Origin: Hyphochytrium catenoides
Taxonomy: Eukaryota > Sar > Hyphochytriomycetes > Hyphochytriales > Hyphochytriaceae
Length of the DNA stretch: 64,000 nt
Assembly: GCA_900088475.1 (NCBI GenBank)
Contig: FLMG01000988.1
Span: 21,687-85,686 of the forward strand
Direction: 5' to 3'
The notes under the pieces were generated by a model that searched no databases, was not told the DNA's origin, and was given only the letters and a program-made list of their open reading frames with translations. Each line of letters begins with the position of its first letter. Position 1 is the stretch's first letter. A program made the position numbers and the translations under genes. This document shows, piece after piece, positions 1-11,290 of the stretch.

Positions 1-626
1 GAATGGCAGCTTATTACCTGTCTGAGGGCGATAAGGTCACCAAATGGGGTCAGCTCATATTTGAACCCAGTCGGGCTACGAAAGCAGCCACGACGCTGAA
101 GCCCTACCGTCCGTGGATACTAAGAATATGAGGAAGGAAAAGCGGTGTGAGGCGCCTTCGACAATGTTAATTGTGGGAAGGTTATGAAGAGCGCACTTGG
201 CCAAGAACATCTATAGGTCCGCAAGAAGGAAACACATGGCTGAAGGGATCCAAATCGTGCCAAGCAAGACCACTGCAAAGAAGCGCTTTCATAAAGATGG
301 CTCTTATCTCTATGAGATAGAGACCAAACGACAAGGATAAAGGAGAACGATAATGACCGGACGGCAAGCGCAGAAAACGGGACGGGAGAATCTTGCTCGA
401 CGTAGCGATGACCTACCTGAGTGAAGGGTTTGCAATAAATATAAGTTAAATGCTCGTCGTGCTGGAACTCGACCACCGTATAGTTATATCCGTCCTGGTA
501 GCACTTTAGCCGCAGCTTAGCCGCTGCATTGCGAGGAACTTGCGAGATTTTCCGTGCGTAGAACTTTCCTCCTTCCTCGCATAGCACGTAATCGCTATTG
601 ACGCGGATCACAGCTACAAAAAACAC
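1..626 (-). CDS. Partial unrecognised gene, at least two exons
   Basis: Two exons can be read on the minus strand. The first runs from about 615 (or 626) down to 417 and ends in a strong donor, CAG|GTAGGT. The second runs from 119 (acceptor TTCTTAG) down to 18, before CAG|GTAATA. They join in phase 0, and the gene continues past the left edge. The first exon encodes about 66-70 residues with an RVNSDYVLCEEGGKFYARK stretch. The second ends in TGFKYELTPFGDLIALRQ. No ATG begins the upstream exon: the frame opens at a GTG, so position 626 is not a real start. TTTTTTGTAG at about 616-625 may be the acceptor of an internal exon. I do not recognise the family. An additional small exon between 120 and 416 cannot be excluded. 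Confidence 0.5.
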
Positions 627-806
627 CTCTTAGTCCTTGGCTTGGAAGTACTTCCTACAGCCTGGGCTACAATCTATAACACGTCGTGTTCCTAAACTGC
701 TGACACTGTAAACGCTCACTCAAGGTCGGGTGCTCTCTTCGCCCCTATTCTACCTTGCGTCTCTCTTTTCCCGTGGCATACGTCCATGCATTCTGGCTGC
801 TACTGT

Positions 807-1987
807 CTACCTCTTACCATGAGAGCCATTCAATTGCTGGACTTTCTTTCCTTCTTCTCTAGCTATCCTCCTAATGTCCTCAATCTCACGCTCAAGAGCA
901 TCCAGTCTGTCTATATCCCATTCCCTATCAAAGGGAACCTTCGACGAGCGACGAATGAGACTTTGCTTGCTCCACTGCTTCCCAGTCTTGCACCAGTAAC
1001 TATAGACCAAAAAGGATACATGGTGGTAAGCAAGCTGCCTTCAGCGAGAGAGCCCAAGGATGAACACAGAACAAGACCCCAGTAAATCATAGGTCTTGCT
1101 AGTTCGGGATAAAAGTTTAGCAACCAATATTGTCAATCAATTTATCCGAAGGAACGTCAAAGGCTGAGAGGCCGACAATGTGTGGGTTAGATTGGAAGGT
1201 AGGCAAAACCCCATAACATCACAGCCTGACTAAGAGTAAAAGGAAGATAGAGAGAAGAGTGTCGTTTAACAAGAAGTAGAGCAGCGTATAGTAGTATTTG
1301 CTTCTTCCATCGCCGGCTACCACTTTGCATTCACTTACGCAGCATGCTCGCAGTTTTGTGTCACAATGTTGAAGTTGCCCTTGCCCAGCCCCATCAAGAA
1401 TCTGCAACGGGCAAGCACCACCTCTGGGATATCACTGCGCTCCAAATGTACCTCTCCCCAGCGACTGGTGATCTCCAATAAGCCTGACGTGTTATAGTGA
1501 ATAAGCCTTAGATTCTCTAGACCTCTGCCATAGATAAAGTCCTTCAGGGTCGAAACGCGCCAGTGAGAGTCTGATTGGGCAGAGGCGACATCTGTGAGCG
1601 GCGACCAGACGTGAACCACAAGGATTGAGTCTACGTCTGACCCAGACTGGAATACTATGCCATGATGGGTGTACGTGATCGGCCAGCGAGATGTATCCCT
1701 AAGACAATGGAAGAGGTAAGTGATGCGGCGTGGGAGAACAAAGGCAAAGAGTCCAAAAAAATGACCATGAGGGAGCAGTGAACAAGCGAGAAGGAGAGCA
1801 TTTAGGATCGAGAAGCAGCAAATTGAGAGCGACATAATCAACCAAGGCGATGCCGCTCTTATTGAGAAGTAAGCGAAACGAAGAGGGGACAAAAGAATTG
1901 CTAAAGAAGGCAAGACTCTCACCAGATGGCAATATGGTCTGCTGGGCGAAGAGAGGTAACATTGTAAACTCGGGTGAGCTTCGGCAT
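807..1987 (-). CDS. LRAT-like (H-box/NC) domain protein, 3 exons
   Basis: Lecithin:retinol acyltransferase-type thiol enzyme of about 205 residues. Exons 1987-1923, 1698-1339 and 999-807 join in frame (65+360+193 nt). Donors are GTGAGA and GTAAGT; acceptors are CTTAG and TATAG. The start reads MPKLTRVYNV, followed by the family's lead-in RPADHIAIW. The catalytic residues are visible: His in THHG (residues 33-34), a second His in VVHVW (51) and the nucleophile Cys in NCEH (138). The third exon restores the typical YWCKTGK segment after NCEHAA and then a charged helical tail (about 160-205). Known relatives are phospholipid acyltransferases/phospholipases or LRAT-fold membrane remodelling proteins. 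The substrate cannot be inferred here. No transmembrane segment is evident, whereas many animal members have a C-terminal one. The second intron (339 bp) is long for this region. Confidence 0.85.
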
Positions 1988-4979
1988 CGTAGCTCCTGGA
2001 CTTCACGCCGATGGCAAACAGATCTCAGGGCCGAGTGTCCCTTTTCCCATCGATCCGTCTAGTACTGCTGGCAGACGTCTCGCTGCTTGACTTGTCTTCG
2101 AGTACGTTCCAATAATGTTCAAACCTTAACCCACGTCACCGGTTAAGATCTCGGTACGCTTGAAGTCACCAAGCAAGAAGGAAAGAAGTCGGCGCACAGC
2201 ACGCTCTAGCTCTTTGGCCTCTATAGAACTGTCTTTCGCTGCTTTTTTAAGTCGTCTTCTTCGGCTTCTACTTCCGGCTTACTGCTTGCTGCAAGGCAGG
2301 AGCTAATGCAGGTGTTAGGCTGCGGCCACACTTTCCGACGAAACGCATTCTTTCTTCTTGCTGCTACATCGAGTGCCCGCTTCCTCGTTTTTTGATTACC
2401 CTCTCATGACTGAGCCCGTTCTCAATGAGCCGTAGGCCCAAAGAACAGGGCGTAGATGGACGATGCAACGAATGTCCAAGCAACCAAGAGACGAAGAACG
2501 GTCAAAACTATAGAGAACAGACGATCCTTAGTTGAAAGCGAGGAGAGACAGAGATAGACCCGGAACGAGGAGAAACACGCGGTACTTAGGCAGACAGAGA
2601 GACGAAAGAGAGAGAGATCAGCCTCGAGGTAGAGTTAGAAGAACGAATGAAAGATGTCTGGCTCATCACACTGAACAGAGGTGGGGAGGGCATGCCCGTC
2701 CCCGCAGCTGAATAGAGACTGTTCCGCGTATCTCATTTCCTCTCTATCTCGACGGCCCTTTCATCTCTTCTCCCTATCTTCCTGTCTCTTTAAGGTATAT
2801 ATCTACCTTTTTTCCTCTCTCTTCACTGCTCTTCCTCTCTCCAGCTGCTTACCTCACCCATGCTCTGACTAGAGAACTGTGTCGCCTGTCTCATGAAGTA
2901 CCTTCCCCATCTGATCCTCACACCACGCCCACCCATCCCATCCAAATTATTTACAAGGTTCTTGACACTACCCGTTCGCCCAGTTGCTCTAGTAAAAGCA
3001 TAGGATGGGTGTTCAGACTTTCGTACGACCTCGTACTTCGGTGTGCAGTAACTGACATCCGTCGTTGTGGTGGGCGAAAACGAGCGGTTATTATTTTGTT
3101 GTCACAAGGGAAGATTGCAGATTGGGGGGGGAGGTGGGCTGCTGAGTGTGAAGTGTGAAGAGCAGGCCAAAGAGGTAGAGGACTGGGAGAGAGAGGGAGA
3201 TTGCGAGGTTTGTAGGAATATAACTGGCAGACAGAGGGAGCCACAATGAAGCAAAAGAGGGATCGTGATATCCCAATGAGATAGATCTTGAGTGAGAAAG
3301 AGCAAGAGAGGAGAGGGCCAGGACCACAACTTATCTAACAGACAGACAGAGTATGATGGGGTCATAGAACACAATAAGAAGTAGGAACTCAATAGATAGG
3401 AGAGCGAGAAAGGAGGATGAAGCACGATCGCTCTTTCAAAAAGAATCATCGTCATGGCGGCGATGATCTGCTGGCGGCGAAAGATTTTTTGACGGGAGAG
3501 GAGTGATAAAAGAGAAAGAGGTCGGGCCTGGCCTTCCTTGTGGCCGGTGTGAAAGGCCCGTCATTATCCCGCTAGTTATGGACGCTTTTGGACAGATATT
3601 ATGCTTCGAACAGAAGAGACGCAGCCGACGGTAAATTAGTCAACACACACGAAGTGCATAGACCTTTTATCAAGAGACAGCTTCTCTGGCAGCCTTGAAA
3701 GACTGTGCGGAAACACATCCGTACAGTTAGGAAAGTTCCTTTAGATGTGATGCTCCCTTTGAAAGTCAGATGTGGGCAAATACAAAGACTTCCGGCAATT
3801 AATTGCGGATCTTCTGGCTTGAGCTCCATCAGAGTTGTGAAGAAATTAGTGTCACATCTTTCTTCTTCTACTTGCACAGCACCATTGTTGGGTTAACACT
3901 TGAGCCCCTCTCTACTTCATAATTTGCTTCGCTCTCCCGCATTTTCGCATGGGCCGAGTCCGTCTGCGTTTTTTATGGCTTGAACGCGAATACCCATAAT
4001 GATTTTTCATGGTCTCCCAGTGGATGGCGATGATAGGGTCGATTCCATGGTAGAATAGTGACTCGCTATGAAGCTTGAAGCGTAGGACAACGCTTCCTAC
4101 TTCATCATTGCTTCGCTCCCGCATTTTCGCATGTGCCTAGTCCGTCTGCTTTATGGCTTGAACGCGAATACCCATAATCCATAATGAATTTTCAAGGTCT
4201 CCCAGTGAATGGCGATAGGGTCGATTCCATGGTAGAATAGTGACTCGCGATGAAGCTTGATTCAACCAAGGACCAAGGACTAGAGCTTTGATGAAGCGTG
4301 GGACAACGAGTAAGTAGTCTCTTAAAGAGAGAAGAATGAAGAATGCTGGGATCTGAGTGGATACGGAAGGGCAGGGCAGGGTCTACAGGAAAGAGAGGAA
4401 CGACAGTTGAAAAGAATTCTGACCAGGATGAGCAAGCTAAATTGAGACGTTGCAAGACAAAAGCACTCGTCTCCCTGGTGCAGAACTTTCTATGAAGCCA
4501 ATCACACAGATGTGAAGGGGAAAGAAGGAGAGCGATGGCGTAAACTGCTATGATCAGTAGTTACTGTTTTACCATGGACAGATCCATATTCAACAGAGCG
4601 GACAGGAATTGCCCTTGCCTGTCCTCCATGGTTCTTCAGATGGCGAATAGCGCGGTCGTTAGCTGAAAGTCTCATAAAATAGACTAGCAGATAGCTATAA
4701 GAAACTGGTTGATGGAGAGGACGCAACAATCAGCGCCCTCAGCATGAAGCCCTCTCCTCTCACTACAACCATGATAAGGACCCTAGAAGATGCGTACGTC
4801 TTTCAAGGGAGCCTTCCGCGAGATCAATAGGCGCTTTCTCAATCACTTCTGCCGTGCGCTCCTAGCAAGTCCACAGCTAAAAATGGAGAAATGGTAAAGG
4901 GAACGAACTCGTCGTCGAATCTGCGCCTCCATCCCTTGACGTCGCTATGATACCGTTGGCAGGCGGACGGGTCGTGAAG
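1988..4979. other. Intergenic, about 3 kb, no gene recognised
   Basis: Between the LRAT-like gene (starts at 1987) and the TAF9 stop codon. It holds alternating polypurine and polypyrimidine stretches (about 2560-2660 purine, 2735-2870 pyrimidine, 3120-3320 purine), with a run of seven G near 3125, and the degenerate direct repeat at 3913-4308. Open frames here overlap on both strands, have biased low-complexity composition and lack splice-supported continuation, so I call none of them. Confidence 0.6.
3913..4308. repeat. Degenerate direct repeat, two copies of about 180-210 bp
   Basis: Copy 1 is at about 3913-4092 and copy 2 at about 4098-4308. Both begin with TACTTCATnATTGCTTCGCT-like sequence and share the blocks CCGCATTTTCGCATG, ATGGCTTGAACGCGAATACC, GGTCTCCCAGTG and GTCGATTCCATGGTAGAATA in the same order. 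Copy 2 has an extra stretch of about 35-45 bp before the closing GGACAACG. Copies differ by substitutions and small indels, so the duplication is not recent. On the minus strand both preserve a short frame containing LFYHGIDPI and AIHWET, which may be a relic of coding sequence. Confidence 0.85.
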
Positions 4980-5885
4980 TTAGCGGCTGATATCCTCTAG
5001 CTTTCTCTTATGCGAAGACTCCGTGCCGAGCTTGATTTCAATCTGCTTTGGAGCGATGTTGAAATGTCGACTGTGCCGTGGAGATTCAGGCTTTATAGTC
5101 ACACTGCCGCCGGCGCCTTCGGCCTTTCTCTGCAATAAGCGAATGTAGCTGTTAGCAAAGAGACCGAATGCCACCCGAAATATAGCAGAAAGGTACTTAC
5201 ACTTCGCATGCTGATATTGGGTGAAGCGAGGCAGAGTTCTGGTGGTGGTAAGTGAGGCCCGATCTTGTCGGGAATGGGTGGTAAAGGAATTACGTTTCTC
5301 AGATCTGCTAGCTCTAGGAGAAGCTGCGTGACATCCACAAGATTAGTCATAGGTTATTGTTGCATCCCATACAGCCACCTACATCTCTGGGTGGTGGCTC
5401 TTGGGTACTGAAGTTTGACCTTGACTTGACCGCAAGCTTGACGTCCTCGACATTGATTTCCTACATGTACAATATGAGTCTCTGATGTCGTCTTGCAGGG
5501 CAACAACCTGTCATGGCGCCCTACCTGTCGGTCGGCGAAGGAAGAGAATTCTTGAGCTTCTGTGAGAACCTCTGAGATGTATCCTGGCAATGAAGAAGAC
5601 ATGAGATTAGCTTCTCCAAGCAAACCTCAAACCAGCAATAATATAACGTACGATGCATGTACTCAAGGAGCTGATGCACGACTTTGCTGTCGTACTTGGT
5701 CTCCCCCATCGTATGCAACACATGTGTCTGAAAAATGCACTTTAGTTTCTGGCAGTAGCTATCAGGCAACCCAAGCATACCATCAGTTTTGCATCTATTG
5801 GGGCGCTCTTCGTGTCAATTGTCTTAGACAGAGAAGGTTTGGAGCCTTCAGACTTTGTCGGATGAGCTTTGGGTGACGTAGCCAT
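4980..5885 (-). CDS. TAF9: TAF9, TFIID/SAGA histone-fold subunit, 6 exons
   Basis: TBP-associated factor 9 pairs with TAF6 through a histone fold in TFIID and in SAGA-type complexes, in the nucleus. Six exons join in perfect phase (5885-5781, 5727-5652, 5583-5525, 5460-5383, 5323-5201, 5129-4980) to give 196 residues. After a Ser/Lys-rich N-terminus of about 30 residues comes the histone fold (about 32-95: DAKLM, MGETKYDSKVVHQLLEYMHR, YISEVLTEAQEFSSFADRQ, INVEDVKLAV). Then follows the TAF9-specific conserved region: PPPRD followed by LLLELADLRN, and LPPPELCLASPN, matching the family's PPPRDFLL and LPPDRYCL-AP signatures. A short basic tail ends in KRKLEDISR. Introns are 53-71 bp; one carries a clear CTAAT-type branch motif. 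Length is near the compact plant/protist TAF9 size. Confidence 0.93.
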
Positions 5886-6969
5886 GGCTCAGCCTTCTCC
5901 AGGTTGCCGCCGTCAATCACGCCCAAAGATTATCAGATCTCGCCCTTTCTTCACTACCACATACCGCTACCGCCGTCAGAGCAAACCCCCGAAAGCTATT
6001 GCCCAGAAAGCTCCACGACAGGCAAGCTTCAGGCCCAGATGATGACTGATTCGCCGAACATCGAGACTCAAACATGTCTGCAACTACGGGAAGAAGGAGG
6101 TGATCATCAAGAGATGAAGACCGACTTGCCAACTTGCTACCGTACAGGTACCAAGTACAACTAGCACTTCCTTGTACTTGTACCCCTTGTACTTGAAACA
6201 AACGCCAGGCTGTACCACGAATGTACCCCAGTACTACGTTCTACAACAACGCGCACTCTTTCTACAGCAAATTGCCCCAAAATGCTCTCAATAATTCCGA
6301 TAGATTGATCTTCCCAGTTCCTCAAGAGAGCAATAGTCTCTTTATCGATGTTGTGGAAACATTGAGGCAAATGGCAACTTTAATCCTTAGAACAGCTTTT
6401 TTACGAGCTACGAGTAAGAAAAGTGCTCGAGGCCTTTAAAATAGCTCTTGTTATTTTATACTCCTATTTTACCGTTTGTTATAAAGAGGGAGAATAGCTA
6501 CTACCTATAACTGCGAGGTAAAAGAAGAAGAAGAAGGAGAAGGAGGAGGAGAAGAAGAAGAATGACAGAAAAATCAAGAAGAAGAGACAAGAGAAGCTAT
6601 AAAATTTTCGTCTCGTCCTCAGCTCGATATATTTATGCTGCTCTCTTCGAGGAAATGATGATAAATGAGAGTGACCGTAGTCCGCTGACTGCTACCTTTA
6701 TTTCCTCCATGATAGACGAGAAGGCTCTATGAGAACGACGAGGTGGCCAACTCATATTTGCATCATATCACTTCTTTACCGCGACGCCTCCCCTCCATTC
6801 GGTAATCAAGAACCATGCAGAGGTTTAGAAGCAAACATGAAGTCGCAAAGACACGTTCCAAGACGACAGCAGTGGTAAGGAAACAAGAGAACATAACTTT
6901 CTCTATTAAAGCTTCCCTTATTACATCTCCATCGTCATCTATATTATTACATCTCCATCGTCATCTATA
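5886..6969. other. Intergenic between the AKR and TAF9 genes
   Basis: This is downstream of the aldo-keto reductase and upstream of TAF9, both on the minus strand, so it carries the TAF9 promoter. It contains clustered GTAC/TTGTACTTG elements (6146-6198), a GAA/GGA trinucleotide tract (6521-6562) and the 26-bp tandem repeat at 6920-6971. No gene recognised. Confidence 0.6.
6521..6562. repeat. GAA/GGA trinucleotide microsatellite
   Basis: About 42 bp of imperfect (GAA)n interrupted by (GGA)n, a purine-only tract on the plus strand in the AKR-TAF9 spacer. Confidence 0.9.
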
Positions 6970-6971
6970 TT
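6920..6971. repeat. Two exact 26-bp tandem copies at the AKR stop codon
   Basis: The unit ATTACATCTCCATCGTCATC + TATATT (26 bp) occurs at 6920-6945 and again at 6946-6971 without change. The second copy overlaps the TAA stop codon (6972-6970) of the aldo-keto reductase, so the duplication lies immediately at and after the end of the coding region. Confidence 0.9.
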
Positions 6972-8209
6972 ATGGTACACAATGCCCCTCTGAAGCAGCA
7001 AGGGCTCGGAACCAGTCCTCGCGACTCATTTCGATGTGGACGCCAGTGGCGTAGTCCGCGACACGAACAAAGTTAGTGCTACCTAGAATGGGTAGGATAC
7101 CAGAGGGATGCTTGGCGAGCCAAGCCACACAGAGGGCTCCAACACTGGCATTGTTGTATCGTCCTGACATGTCTTCAAGGGCCTTCCGCAACCGTACAAA
7201 TCTCTCCTCTTTGGAGGTAAAAATGCCGCCGCCGCCAAGGGGCGACCACGCCTGAGGTTTAATCCGGAACTTCTGGCACTGATTGAGAGTGCCATCATAG
7301 ATAGTATGCAAGTCCGAGACGCTCACCGAAACCTTAGGCCAAAAAATGAGTCAGTAAATTGCAGAAGGAGGTGAGGAAACGTGACGAATGGGGTATGATA
7401 GAGTAGGATGGGGCACCACCTCACCTGATTAGTGACTAGCTTGAGACCCTGCTGCTCCATAGCAGTTTGAAGCAGGTCGAACTGAATGGGAGTGAAATTT
7501 GATACACCAAAGTACTTCACTTTGCCATCTTCTTTAAGTCCCTTAAACGTCTCCGCAATCTCATATGGGTCCATGAGCATGTCCGGGCGGTGAATCAGCA
7601 GCAAGTCGATGGTATCAATCTTCATATGCTTCAAAGAGTTCTCCACAGAAAGCAGAATGTGCTGGAAATGGTGATCAGCAATTCTGGCCAGAGAACACGA
7701 GGCACGATCCGGGTAACTGATCCTCACATACCTCCTTGGAAGTGTCATACATCTTCAAATTGTATGGAACTGGACAATTGGGTCCGTGCAGTATAATGTC
7801 GCACTTCGTAATAATCTGCACCTGCTCCCGGATCTCAGGGTATTTTGTGAAAACCTCTCCAAGTGCAGCCTCGACTGTGTAGTCCCCATAAATATCTGCC
7901 GTGTCCAGCGTCGTCATCCCTAATGACCAAAACAGACACACTCATTCAACAAACGACAAGCAGTGACTGAGAGGCAGCAGGTGAGGCTTTGTACCTATGT
8001 CAATGCACTTGCGGAGCAGGTCGGCGATCTCATCGGTGCTCAGATTAGAGCCCCAGCTGGAGATGATATAATTAGCTGCTAGCTATTGCTGTACGAGCTG
8101 ATGAAAAGCATCCTTACCTTGTAAGATTCATGGTACCATAAATAACCTTAGACACCCTCAAACCCGAAAGGTCTGTATCATCAATCGGAACAAGAGGGAT
8201 CTTCGCCAT
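6970..8209 (-). CDS. Aldo-keto reductase (YdhF-like), 5 exons
   Basis: NAD(P)H-dependent oxidoreductase of the aldo/keto reductase superfamily, (alpha/beta)8 barrel, probably cytosolic. Exons 8209-8118, 8056-7995, 7919-7732, 7661-7425 and 7332-6970 join in phase to 313 residues. The catalytic tetrad is visible: Asp57 and Tyr62 in TLDTADIYG, Lys90 in IITKCD and His138 in LLLIHRPD. KVKYFGVSNFTPIQFDLL, the typical G-(V/I)-SN segment, follows. WSPLGGG and the C-terminal ILPILGSTN cofactor segment are also present. The pattern of residues (SKEHILLSVENSL, LIHRPDMLMD) resembles the bacterial YdhF oxidoreductase branch more than the classical aldose reductases. Substrate unknown. Introns are 61-92 bp. 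Confidence 0.93.
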
Positions 8210-11200
8210 CGTAGAGCTGAGGTTCTGGTACTATCTCTTGCTTATCGTGCGGTGAAGACAACTAAAAATCTCTGCTCAAATAGAAAAGTGGCGAGGGTTG
8301 TTATAATAGGCAACTAAAGCTGCCCTGCTTAATTTAATGAGGTTGCTGGGGCGTATGTCATCTACCCCGTTTGCTTTTGCAACCACAGACTAACGCTGTC
8401 ATCTTCAAGGGCTGTCCTGTGGGTGGTCAAGTCTTGCTTTCTGCTTGGAGTGTACGGGTGCCGCCTTCACATAGCCAGTTGCTCCACTCCAACAGGTTAG
8501 CAAGCAGGCAATAAATGCTGGTTCTAGTGCTCCGCGAAGAAAGACCACCCCCATCATCACCTTCAACAAGTGCTTTCTTCTGCTCTTTTCTGTGGTAGTT
8601 CTAAAACACTCATCTTCACAGGATTTCTCTCTGTCCAAGCAGCGTTGAACGCACGACAAACTCAGCGTTGATGCTATTTCTCTCATTTCTCTGTGTCTCA
8701 CTCTAGACCCCATATTCACTCTTTTTATCAGTAGAGATAAATCTCTTTCATTCTCTGTCTGAACTGCCCTTCGACCCTCGTTTACCTCCTTCCCAAGCCC
8801 AATTTTCTGACTCTCTTGAGTAATCTGCCTACAATCAAGTTCCAACACCCTTTCCTTCCTCCATCAAGATGATTGGACAACTCACGTAACAATACGCCAC
8901 AGGCACCTATCTATAGTTATAGGCCCGGACCATTATTACGACATGTGGATTCTACCTGTCAGAACCTCAGCACCAGAAGACAACCAATATTCCTTTTTAC
9001 CGGACACTTCCTTTCTTTCTCACTGTACATTGGGGGGGAGCCCTCGCGTTGTACCAGCATCATCATCACGCTTTCGTTGTCTTCAACCAAAGAAGTCTGA
9101 AAGCTTGTTTGCGACTGACTTTGAAGGCTTTACCTTGTACGAGTACAATCCTAGTATAGTTCTATAGTAGTAGGAGAGACAATACCAAGAATACTCCTAG
9201 GGAGATGAAAGCACGCGCTTTCACTGTTTATATAACTATGGTGCCATTTGCAACCCTATGAACACCACAGGCAGTGGCAGAATCCAGCCCGCAGGGCTCA
9301 GGGCGACAGATGATAGAACAGGGAGAAAAGCGATAAGGATCCGCCCAAGCAAAGCACCAACAAGCAACATCATCAGCCAGCTCGATAATCTATACAATTG
9401 AACTCACACTTTGTGATGAAAAAAAGCTCATATGAGCGCTCAACGCCTTTCTTAAAGTTACCTCGAGGCCTCTGCATAGACCGAAGAGGTGGCCGCATTT
9501 TCAGGCTGTCTGTACTCGCTGCCTCTGCGGTGATAATGCGTTACAACTCCCCTGGCCGCTTATATAAGAAGATACGGCAGCGGGTAGTGCTTGTCGTGAG
9601 CGTGATAACATCACCATTTTTAATGCTGCTGCAACTCTGCCACCTTTTGAAGAGAATTTTGTTGAGAAGGAATGTGCGGCATGCTGCCGTGAATTGTCAC
9701 GAAACCACATCAAGTTACATAGCTGGGACTTCCGGCCTTCAGCTCTCAAGATCGTCCGTTGTAGTGTTATTTGGTGCTCCTCAAATTGCTATTATTATAA
9801 CGAAAACGAGGAGCTAGTGGATCATAGGATCTTCTGTCTTCAACGTGATCGCCTCTCCATACCACCAGCTCATTGCCGTATGCCCTAAACTTACCTTTTC
9901 ACCATGGCATTGCGTATGAAGAGGCAGAAGAACAATTCATAAGTGGAGACAGTTTGATGACAACTTGGGCAACAATTACTCTCGATTGGGCACTTAATAA
10001 TGTATTATGCAAGCTTTCATTAAAGAGAGCGGCATCCGACTTTAGCTCAGGTGTGGGATTGGATCAGATCACGGCGCGAGGCTCCTGGCTTAGAAGCTGC
10101 CCGTCTATGATGAAATCAGCGTCGATCATAGGAAAGAAGTATCTTGAGATCATCATTTCCAACCCTTTTACCAGAGTTTGCGTACTACCGGAACCGGTAA
10201 GCTGTGAAAGGAGAAGAGGTTGAAGCTACTCTACTACTACCAAGGAGGATGGGAAAGATCAAGAAGATCCCTCAGACCAAGCGTACTCTAGGGAATGGAT
10301 GGGTATTCACAGAAGGACCACCACGTAATAAGAGCAGCAGTATTGCAGTAACTTCCATTCACCGGTGCACTCTCAAAGGAAGAGGGTTCTCCTGCTCTTT
10401 TCCAATAACTACTTGTACTCGTTATCGACCGCCGTCTGGACCTGAGACTGCGCTCAGAGATTGAGCATCAGATGAAAAGTCAGTCAGTTTGACAGAACAC
10501 GGCTGGAGTAGGAACTATGAACTTTTAGAATGAGCTCATGCAATCGGAACTCGGAACAACGATGCCATGACCCAGCATCAAGCCAGCTATCAAGCCTCGT
10601 ATTACAGCAGTCAGAAGCCAAGGACAAAGAACAAAGAAGAATGCAAGGAGAGAATAGAAGATTTGATGAAGCTTGAACTGAACCATCCACCACCATCCAT
10701 CCACTTTCTAGTCACTGCACAAGTCCATTATTATTATTGGTGTATGCTGGAGAGAACGAACCTCTTTAGTTCCAAGAGTGATCCGCACGATCTGTACAGA
10801 AACTACAACTACAGTCTCTAATAAAATCTTACCATAGAAGATCCTCTATAATACAGCTCCAGTTGGCTGGGCTGGAGCCGAAGAGGGATGTAAGATGTGT
10901 GGCACTGTCTGTATGCTCTAACTGTTAGTCATTATCGCCGTTAACGCCCCGCCACCATCACGAAACGGCATTGGGAGAGTGGCCTGTCTGCTGATGGTGA
11001 GAGACAGAGGTGGAGGAGGAGGAGGAGGATGGGACGGAGGAGACATGAGAGATGTGGAGTGCAGGAGAGTGGACTCCGGAGTAGTATGTCATGAGTTGCT
11101 GCCGGGACTGTGCATTCTTGGGCCTTCAGATGTCGCCAGGGAACGCTGATGATAGATAAGAAAGGAACGCAGGCATTCCGTCGTCCTAGTAGTGCGTGGT

Positions 11201-11290
11201 TCCTGCCTCTTCCAGTAACCCTTCGGCTACGGTCGTGTTCGTCCGCTCAGCAGCAAGCTTTGCCATCTCTTCCCTAGCAATTGTGTGCAC
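8210..11290. other. Intergenic, about 3.1 kb, no gene recognised
   Basis: This lies upstream of both the AKR gene (-) and the ankyrin gene (+), so it should hold both promoters. A GTAC-type inverted repeat sits at 9135-9148, a short GGA-rich tract at about 11005-11040. Moderately long frames at 8405-8848 (-), 9398-9817 (+) and 9873-10464 (+) match no family I know and show no convincing exon structure. Confidence 0.5.
9135..9148. promoter_or_regulatory. GTAC-type inverted repeat
   Basis: TTGTAC-GA-GTACAA: 6-bp arms with a 2-bp spacer. The form resembles the palindromes at 17432-17449 and 53821-53830. A binding-site role is an inference from recurrence only. Confidence 0.35.

Noticed and set aside
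2951-3455. Several minus-strand frames rich in Ser, Leu and Pro
   Set aside because: Direct reading of a polypurine/polypyrimidine tract; composition explains the openness.
5884-6036. Plus-strand basic frame of 50 codons starting at the same CCATGG as TAF9
   Set aside because: The ATG is on both strands only because CCATGG is palindromic; it lies in the TAF9 upstream region and resembles no protein.
8405-8848. 147-codon minus-strand open frame
   Set aside because: No family resemblance, no splice-supported partner exons, low-complexity composition.
9398-10464. Plus-strand open frames of 139, 116 and 86 codons
   Set aside because: They overlap in different frames, match nothing I know and lack a consistent exon chain.
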